Shown: in pieces, positions 56,923-64,000 of the stretch
How the letters are laid out: every line of letters begins with the position of its first letter
Position numbering within the stretch: the stretch's first letter is position 1
Assembly (NCBI GenBank): GCA_018907035.1
Contig: JACCIC010000048.1
Location: forward strand, 3,057,501-3,121,500
Length of the DNA: 64,000 nt
Direction: 5' to 3'
DNA from: Sycobia sp. Sy_11
Lineage: Eukaryota; Arthropoda; Insecta; Hymenoptera; Epichrysomallidae
Made by a program: the position numbers and the translations under genes
Notes under the pieces: model-generated
Database searches by the model: none
What the model was told of the DNA's origin: nothing
What the model saw: only the letters and a program-made list of their open reading frames with translations

Positions 56923-57636
56923 GTGACGCTGTCTATAAGTCAACCGCAGCGCCAGAGCGCCAGTAGGTACAGTATAGAGCAAAACCTTAGATGCGCAATA
57001 AAGTCATATTTGTAATTCTATATTCTCAATACATATTATTCAAAAATGATCGAGTCAAGCGAATAGCATTATCAACTGTTAATTTACCAATCAAGTCAAA
57101 TACAGTTACTTTTTGAGCACATTAAGAGTGATATAATCAATCACTAATTCGTACTGATGCAAAAATATACAGACACTCTTAGTCGGGAGGTATCGTAAAA
57201 TAGAACCGGATGCTCCAACGACGCGCACGAGACCAGTGGTTTTCGAGCCCCCATCTGCGATGCGCTTTGGAAAAAAATCTATGTAGAAGGTAACGACAGC
57301 GAGCTCGATCATTAAGGAATACTGTTGCTACATTTAATACTTAACAATGGTCATGACAGTAATGATGATAATAATACTAATAATAATAAGAATAATAAGA
57401 AAATAATAATAATAATAATAATAATAGTAATAAAATAATCAGAATAAGAGTAATAATAATAATCGGAGAGGAGTTTCGTGGACAGGTGCAAGTAAGTTAT
57501 ATAAAATTAATTAGAAATATACGTTTACTTAAACTACGGGTATAAAAAACTTCCTCTTGATGAGAGGAGGAAAAAGCCTTCAAAATTACGAATTACTTAC
57601 ACTATAAATTCGCGCGGGTATATCAATATATATCTA

Positions 57637-57685
<49 letters not shown>

Positions 57686-57689
57686 GAAG
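56923..57689. other. no gene seen; ATA and TA microsatellites
   Basis: An AAT/ATA trinucleotide-rich tract (about 57355-57460) and a TA tract (57628-57685) lie between the mariner and the BEL/Pao element. The 68-codon minus frame at 57106-57312 has no recognised domain. Confidence 0.6.
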
Positions 57690-58551
57690 GAGCGCTCTTA
57701 CATACTACGCTTACAAGCTTCGGAGTACTCCCGCGCCACACAATTAGCCGCGCCGTGAACAATATAATGTTCTGGGGGACTGATAAGGTCGATGGGGAAG
57801 GAGTGTTCTGCAGTACCTTCTGCTCCGTGCCGTGGCCCCAACGTCTCGGAAACGGGTTCAGTCCTTACCAACGACGGCGGCCACTGGACACAAGGGCCGC
57901 CGGGAACACTCTCGGATAAATATAACAAAATATACTTCCACAAGGCTAGATCCTTGCCCCGCTGATGCGCCAACTTAGTTCACATTACACGCAAACACAC
58001 ACATAAACGAAATCTCGTTAATCACACACAACTACACTTAAACTAAACAATAGTAGTGGTATTACAGCATACAGAATTATACACTAATAATATACCGAGC
58101 CGAGTAAACTAAGTTACGTATAAAATGAAATATTTCCACGATACCGCACTTCGCATTACAGCTACACGAGTAAGGAAAACTACGAATAAGTCTGTAGAAA
58201 ATACAAGCAAGAGCGAAAACAAAGCTTAGTCGACGGTCGAACAAGAAGTGTTTTTCCAGTTTTAGTTGCTTATACTTGAGACCCTCACAGGCTGGTGAGG
58301 GGGCGGGAGATCTACCTGGATTGCGGCACTAGAACACGCCTGCGTATTGGCGGCGCAAGCTACGCCTCATTCGGGCCATCGAGCGCAGGGAGTCTACACG
58401 TGCTGTCCATATGCATCACATATCATAGTTTCTACCGGTCATAAGATTTTCCGCTGGCCACATTTGACGATATACAATTTTATTGCATGCAGCTTGCAGC
58501 TGCATCACGTAGGGCCGAAACAAATCCGTCCGCCTTCGTCCGCTAGACGAA
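57690..58551 (-). repeat. 3' untranslated and LTR-like region of the BEL/Pao element
   Basis: No credible gene. The open 91-codon frame at 57698-57973 is an LTR artefact. On the minus strand the stretch includes TTGGCGCATCAGCGGGGC and GAGAGTGTTCCCGGCGGCC. The latter is similar to 325-345 at the other end of the window, which supports LTR identity. No precise LTR boundary can be set without the second LTR. Confidence 0.45.
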
Positions 58552-60202
58552 TTAATTATTGGTCCTGCTGATTTTATTTTTCGTTTTAGTATCTTCTTCA
58601 ATCGTCAAAGGACATACACGGGCAATATGCCTCTGAAGCGTGTTTGTCGCCGTTCGGACAGTGACAACTCGTAGGTGTCCGTCGGGCCCTAGGTGTGTCT
58701 CGACAATTCTACCTAAAGGCCAATTAGCGGGTAACGGTCGTCTCTTAACAATACTAATTATCCGATCTTGAAATTTTCCGTCGCTGCTCGCCATTTTCCT
58801 CGTTCTTGCAGATGCTGTAAATATTCATCGGCCCAGCGTTTCCAGAACTGATTGCGCACTCTCTGCATTAACTGGAATCGGTTCAATCTATTTTCCGGTA
58901 AAGTTGTTGACTCGACATCTGGAATGACTGCTGATGTTTGGCCGATAAGAAAATGGGCGGGTGTTAAAACACCCAAGTCGTCAATATCTGACCTAATGGG
59001 ACATAATCGACGAAAGTTAAGGCATGTCTCGATCTCAGTTAGCACGGTAGAGAATTCCTCGAAGGTTAGCGTATGATCCGTGAACGCCCTTCTCAGATGG
59101 TGCTTTGTTGACTTCACGCCGGCTTCCCATAAACCTCCGTAGTGGGGGTGGTGGGAGGAATAAATTTCCATGAGGTCCCGTCGTTCGCGATCGTGGCAGC
59201 TATCGATTGATAAAATGTGGAAGCCGCATTGAACATAGCACGCAGTTCTCCATCAGCACCTTTAAAAGTTGTGGCGTTATCACTATATAGCGAACGACAG
59301 ATTCCTCGTCTATTTACATAGCGCCTATAGGCAGAAAATAATGAACCGGTGGTGAGATCACTCACAAGTTCAAGGTGGATGGCACGGGTGGCAAAACATA
59401 TAAATAGCGCGATATAACCTTTATACGCTCGATAGCCGCGCCCCTTTGTAGTTTGGATTATGAAAGGACCGGCGTAATCTACGCCCGACGTGGTATATGT
59501 GCACGCGGGGCTTACTCGGCTTGCCGGTAATGATCCCATTATCTGATGGGCTACCTTCGGTTTCACACGTTGACATCTTACGCAGTTATAAATTACAGAT
59601 TTAATCAATTTATTTCTCCCTAAAATCCACACGCTGTTCATCAGAATATTAGCTGTGAGTCTCGGTCCACCATGAAGTGCGATTTTATGTGCATGTTTAA
59701 CGAATAGAGTACTAAGTTTTGAAAGCCGCGGCAATATCGGCGGATGTTTTCTATTAAACGGCAGATTTGAGTGCGTAAGTCGACCTCCGATACGTAGTAA
59801 TCCGTCCTGGTCATTTAAAATCCGGTTAAATTTACTCATTGAGCTATTCTTGCGCAAAGCTTTACCGGATATTAATAGCTTAATTTCTGCGGAAAAGGCG
59901 TGCATTTGTGCAACCCGTATAAGTTTTATTTGGGCCTCTCTAATTTCGAATGCCGTCAGTGAATTTGAAAATGGGTTTTGACCAATTTTGAGTCGACGCA
60001 AATTTACTATTGGTTTCAAATAATACGCGCTTATTCTTATTAATCGCGTCAACTCGGAAAATTGATTAAATAAGTCTGACTTTGGTTCGTTCATCCACGC
60101 ATGCATCGCTTTAACCGCTTTCGTGCACTGCGGCCAGTTCTCCGGAGATAGCGACAACCAGGCGGGTCCATGCCACCATAACTTTGACTCACGCAATTCC
60201 AT
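58552..60202 (-). pseudogene. BEL/Pao integrase, frameshifted
   Basis: The main open part (59114-60202, 362 codons) carries the zinc-binding domain (HKIALHGGPRL, CVRCQRVKP), the first Asp in SGVDYAGPF and the second in YSDNATTF. Near 59140 the frame changes; the third catalytic residue lies in 58758-59171 as the Glu of GGLWEAGVKS. A second frameshift near 58790 leads to the C-terminal DUF5641-like part (NWPLGRIVETHLGPDGHLRV). All three catalytic residues are present but in different frames. Confidence 0.85.
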
Positions 60203-60243
60203 AGGGCTTGCGCCTCTCGTTGCGATATCCGCGGGTTTTCTGT

Positions 60244-61542
60244 TTACATTGGAAAATTCTGCAGGAATTTGAGGGATATTAAGTGACGAACAAGCTTATC
60301 GAGTAGAGTAGCACCGCAAAGCTCGAGGTTTGGCACACTTATTGTTTTCACAGGCGCAACTTTAGTCTTGGCGGCTATTAAACTGACTCGGAAACGACCG
60401 TCGCTCTCAGGTATACGAAGGTAGACCACGGCAGCAGACGCACGCGATGAGGCGTCAGAGAACCCATGAATCTGGCAGGCGTTAGTTTTAAGTACCTAGC
60501 CATCGGCTAATTGTGAGAGAAGAAATGCTCCTTAGCGCGTCGCAGTAGTTCACCCACCGATCACGAATTTCGCCGAGCAACAACGAATTCCACTCCAATT
60601 TTATGATCCATAGATCTTGTAGGGTTATTTTCGCGATTAGCGTTATAGGAGAGAGCCAACCTAATGGGTCATATAGTCGCGCGATATTCGATAGGACATT
60701 TCTCTTAGTTACGTTTTCGGTGGAATTATTTATTTTTAAAGCGCTGAAGTTAAACTCATCTGTCACTGGATTCCAATATACGCCCAGCGTTTTAACAGAA
60801 TCATCGCGATCAATGACTTTAGGTGATGCAGCTTCATTTTTCTTTACATTTTCCGGTAATAGCTTAAGATGATTAGCGGCCCATTTATCCAATTCGAACC
60901 CAGCCGATTTAAGGATCGCGATCAATTCTTGACGCTTACGGATGGCGATTGTGAAATCATCCGCACCGGCGAACGTATCGTCTACGTACGTGTTCCTTTG
61001 TAAACATCGAGAGCCTAGCGGGAAACGATGTTGTTCATCACGTGCCAATTGTGTCAGTGTGCGTAACGTGAGAACAGGGGCGCATGTTGTTCCATACGTA
61101 ACTGTATTGAGGCGATACTCTATGATCGGTTCACGATCGCTCGGCGCCCATACAATTCGCTGAGAGTCGCGATCTGTTGGTGTTACATAAATTTGACGCA
61201 ACATTTTAATGATTTCCGCCGTAAATACAAAACGATACCGACGCCAATTTAAAAGAATCATCGAGATATCGTTTTGCAACGGGGGCCAGCTAACAGAAAA
61301 TTGTTTAAAAACTCTTTATCGCGCGTCCGGCGGGAGGCAATGAAAACGACGCGAATTTTACTGTTATTCGACACGGAATGATGTGGCAAGTTCCAAGGAC
61401 TGGGATTGTCACGCTCGTTCTTTGGAGTACGCGACATATGTCCCAGTTTTTCGTAATCGCGCATAAACTCTCTATAGGCTGTAGCCAATTCCGGATCATT
61501 TTGAAACTTACGGTGCATATATTTTAGGGATCCGAGTGCCAT
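60244..61542 (-). pseudogene. BEL/Pao reverse transcriptase and RNase H, frameshifted
   Basis: RT begins in 61258-61542 (HHSVSNNSKIRVVFIASRRT) and continues one frame over in 60488-61279 (YRFVFTAEIIKMLRQIYVTP; catalytic YVDD at 60977-60988; later YDPLGWLSPITLIAKI). The RNase H side is seen only as a short piece, 60244-60429 (AAKTKVAPVKTISVPNLELC). A start codon for the middle piece is not meaningful, since it is an internal fragment. At least three breaks are present. Confidence 0.85.
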
Positions 61543-61580
61543 CCGCCTAGTTTCATCTCCTACCTCAGGTAGATTATCCT

Positions 61581-63683
61581 TTAAGGGGAGGTGCAGTGTA
61601 TAACGGCCGTCGGGTCTGCGAGCGTACGTCTCAACGAAAAGCTTTTCACAAACTTCATCGTCCGGCTTGAGGCTGCGGATGTCACCTCTTCGAGGGCCCA
61701 GAATCGTTCGATACTTTGATTTATTTCTTCCGTCGTACTAATATGTAGCGATCTAAGAGGTGCGTCAAAATTCGGCCCCGCCCGCCGTGAAATAATATTT
61801 TGCATGGATTCCGAAATTATCCAGCCTAGTGCGGTGTTCTGAGCCACTAACTGACACCTCGAGAAACGCCGCAGTCCCGGCCTAAGGAGCAAACCATAAC
61901 CATCCGCGCCTAATATTATATCGATCGCGGCGGGTTCTTGAAATTGGGGGTCGGCCAGACTAATATCCGCAAACTGCGTCAGATCGAGCTCTATAGGCTT
62001 CCGCGCAGATAGCCGAGATGTTAGTCGCGCAAGAATAAGGGCTTCGGTCTCTACTTCAAATATCGAATCCAAACGCGAACGTATTATAAATTTCATCTGA
62101 TCGCGTGCCGCGCCAGCCGTACTGCCGCCTACTACAGTCAGCGGAACTTTTACTCTCTCTCTCTTTTAAGCCCCAGTAATTGAGCAGTTGCTTCGGTGAC
62201 AAATGAACCTTCCGATCCTTGATCTAACAAAGCGCGCGCACGAGTTTCAGTACCGTTAGTACCCACTACAGTAATAACGGCCGTTGCCAGAATTACTTGA
62301 TATTTGGGTATACGCGTATTTACGGTGTGCACGTTCACGCCAGCTGCCTCATTGTCCCCTAACAACCTTTTTTCTTGCGGAACATGTTCCGATGCAGATG
62401 CGGACGATTGTAAACTTTTCTTTCCGTCGAAGTGTAAACGCGAATGATGTTTGTCTCGGCATTTACTACAGCGACCACTCGATGTACAATCCCGACAATT
62501 ATGTTTACCAAAACAATTAAAGCACAATCGTAAATGTCGAATATCCGACCGGTGCTCAAATGCATTTTTCGCAATAAATACAGGACATCTAGAAAGGGCG
62601 TGCAATGCTAAACACACCGGGCATCTAGAAACAATAGCTTTGTGAGATCGCGAGGCGCTAGCATGAAATATTTTACGCGATCCTGTAAACGTTTTATTAA
62701 CGAAATTACTTCTCTTATCCGGTTTATTATCGGTGTTAATCATGCTTAGCGCGTGCGCTCGTTTTTCCAAAAAGGTAGCTAGTTCTACGAATGTGGAAAA
62801 ACGATTGATTATTTCGGAATCATTATTATCGGATGACAAATTTATAATTGAAGCCTGATCCTTTGCGCTCAGTTCGGATTCCCAGAGTTTACGCGAATCG
62901 GAGTCTAATCGCTATGCACTAACCAAACATCCCAGTGCTCGACAGGCATTTTTAAATTCTTTAACGCGCGCACGATTCGTTGAGATTCGTCGGCGAAGCT
63001 ACGTATTTCTCCCGCAGATGCTTTCTTTAAATATGGCAAATTGAGAAGCGCATTGATGTGATTCGCCACAGTTAACCGCGGATTGTAAAATCAACCTTTT
63101 AATGCGATCCACGTGGATATATAATTAGCGCTAGTGGTTGTAACATCTTAACCAAGTCTGCAGCAGGACCCATAAGACACGTTTTTAAATACTGCAACTT
63201 AGTCGCGTCATCTACACCCAGAGCCTTATGTACGAGCGACGTGAAGAAATCGCAAAAACTCTCCCAGTCCTCGTACTTTTCCGACAATGTTGGGAGATCA
63301 AGCTTCGGCAGCTTAGCTGTACGCGATGTCACACTCTGCCCGTCCGCGATAACCGATCCGCGAGGATTACCGTTATCTTGATTTTCATATTCAGCCAACA
63401 AGGCTAGCAAATAATCAAGAATGTCCTCATAGTTCATTTGTAACCGAGAGAAAAGTCCTTCTGTCACGTAACTATCCACTACTGCTCCGCTTTTCACGAG
63501 AATCTCCGCGTGAGATTTACGCGCTTCCGACCCACTCCGATTGATGGAATCAAGACATGCTTTAACAATATTTACATTCGATGAATCGCGTGATTTCTCG
63601 CGAATTCTTGAGTTCAACAGTACGATCTCCGAAAGATGCGCGTTTTGCGTGACTATTAATTTTCTTAATACAGCCGGCTTCAT
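61581..63683 (-). pseudogene. BEL/Pao gag and protease, frameshifted
   Basis: Gag starts at 63683 (MKPAVLRKLIVTQNAHLSEI) and is open to 63099, with the DUF1759-type KLPKLDLPTLSEKYEDWESF and CLMGPAADLVK. After a broken stretch (about 62840-63098) a second open part, 62150-62839, holds Cys/His knuckles (CFNCFGKHNCRDC, CSKCRDKHHSRLH) and the protease motif ALLDQGSEGSFVTE. The protease C-terminal part is in 61581-62096 (IDIILGADGYGLLLRPG). Order and motifs are standard for BEL/Pao. Confidence 0.85.
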
Positions 63684-64000
63684 CGCGGTAGTATTAGTTT
63701 TTTTCCCCTTTTTTTGTAAAACAGTAGATATTATTATTTATCAGACCGATAACTATGTTTTCCCTTTACGAACCGCGGATAATTCCAATTAATAGAATAT
63801 TACTATAATATCAAAGAATAACCAAAGAATAACAATCTTACCGCGGTTTCTGAAATATTCCGGATTTACTGGTGGACTGACGACACAAACAATTGACAAT
63901 TTATATATAACACACAAACATAGAACATACACAATGTTTCTTAAATCTATGGACGTATATTATGTTATTATGAAAATTTATATCAATCTTACAGAGTAAT
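63684..64000 (-). other. leader of the BEL/Pao element, no gene
   Basis: AT-rich non-coding DNA upstream of the gag start. The 5' LTR and primer site are not identified and may lie beyond the window edge. Confidence 0.45.

Larger units (their letters stand above)
57690..64000 (-). mobile_element. BEL/Pao LTR retrotransposon, decayed, running off the window
   Basis: On the minus strand gag starts at 63683, and gag, protease, RT, RNase H and integrase follow in BEL/Pao order down to 58552. Non-coding LTR-like DNA continues to about 57690. The 5' side (63684-64000) is a non-coding leader, and the 5' LTR is not seen within the window. The coding part is split by at least six frameshifts or stops. 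BEL/Pao is indicated by the DUF1759/DUF1758-type gag-protease arrangement, the YVDD box and the integrase followed by a DUF5641-type domain. Confidence 0.88.

Noticed and set aside
57698..57973. 91-codon minus-strand frame next to the BEL/Pao element
   Set aside because: It lies in LTR-like DNA, and similar non-coding sequence occurs at about 325-420.

Overview
The window looks like a gene-poor, repeat-packed piece of an insect nuclear genome, most likely a hymenopteran and plausibly an ant. That host call is an inference. It rests on very AT-rich intergenic DNA, many TA, GA, GT and TATGA microsatellites, and transposon families typical of insects: Ty3/Gypsy, BEL/Pao, R1- and LOA-like non-LTR elements, mauritiana- and irritans-type mariners, Helitrons and MITEs. 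There is no prokaryotic content. No host gene can be identified with confidence. The single candidate is one CpG-rich first coding exon at 30918-31086 that ends at a consensus splice donor.

Layout. 1-530: LTR-like DNA split by an R1-type 3' fragment. 531-3650: AT-rich, no gene. 3651-9635: a Gypsy LTR retrotransposon with both LTRs (about 96% identical by eye), a tRNA-Pro-type primer site and a gag-pol frame broken by in-frame stops. 9709-15790: AT-rich, no gene, with a perfect 19-bp hairpin at 14326-14367. 15840-16568: a 5'-truncated Jockey-like element. 16569-17815: a Helitron fragment carrying a very regular 60-bp tandem array. 17950-18890: an unrecognised retroelement-like remnant. 20328-21460: a complete non-autonomous Helitron. 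22541-28365: another Helitron copy split by a 5.3-kb LOA/I-like non-LTR element, ending in a 200-bp TATGA microsatellite. 30530-31086: the candidate host exon. About 31240-37600: a decayed Gypsy element interrupted in its RNase H region by an R1-type element and cut at its right end by a mariner. 37601-38885: a mariner with an intact transposase. 41116-46073: a second LOA/I-like element with a clear 11-bp target duplication. 46345-48030: Helitron copies and a hammerhead-like motif. 48593-49834: a defective irritans-type mariner. 50640-52110: a Gypsy remnant on the minus strand. 54217-55502: a second intact mariner, nearly identical to the first. 55678-56920: a second defective mariner. 57690-64000: a BEL/Pao element on the minus strand.

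How the parts relate. This is nested transposon accumulation rather than a set of cooperating genes. The most informative relationships are two inverted mariner pairs. One pair (37.6 kb and 54.2 kb) is near-identical and both copies encode full DD34D transposases. The other pair (48.6 kb and 55.7 kb) shares the same lesions and the same 119-bp one-sided flank, yet differs heavily only in a 283-bp patch, as expected from gene conversion. The strongest unexplained structures are the 60-bp array at 17208-17815, the orphan exon at 30.9 kb and the zinc-knuckle region downstream of the Gypsy integrase at 37.2 kb.
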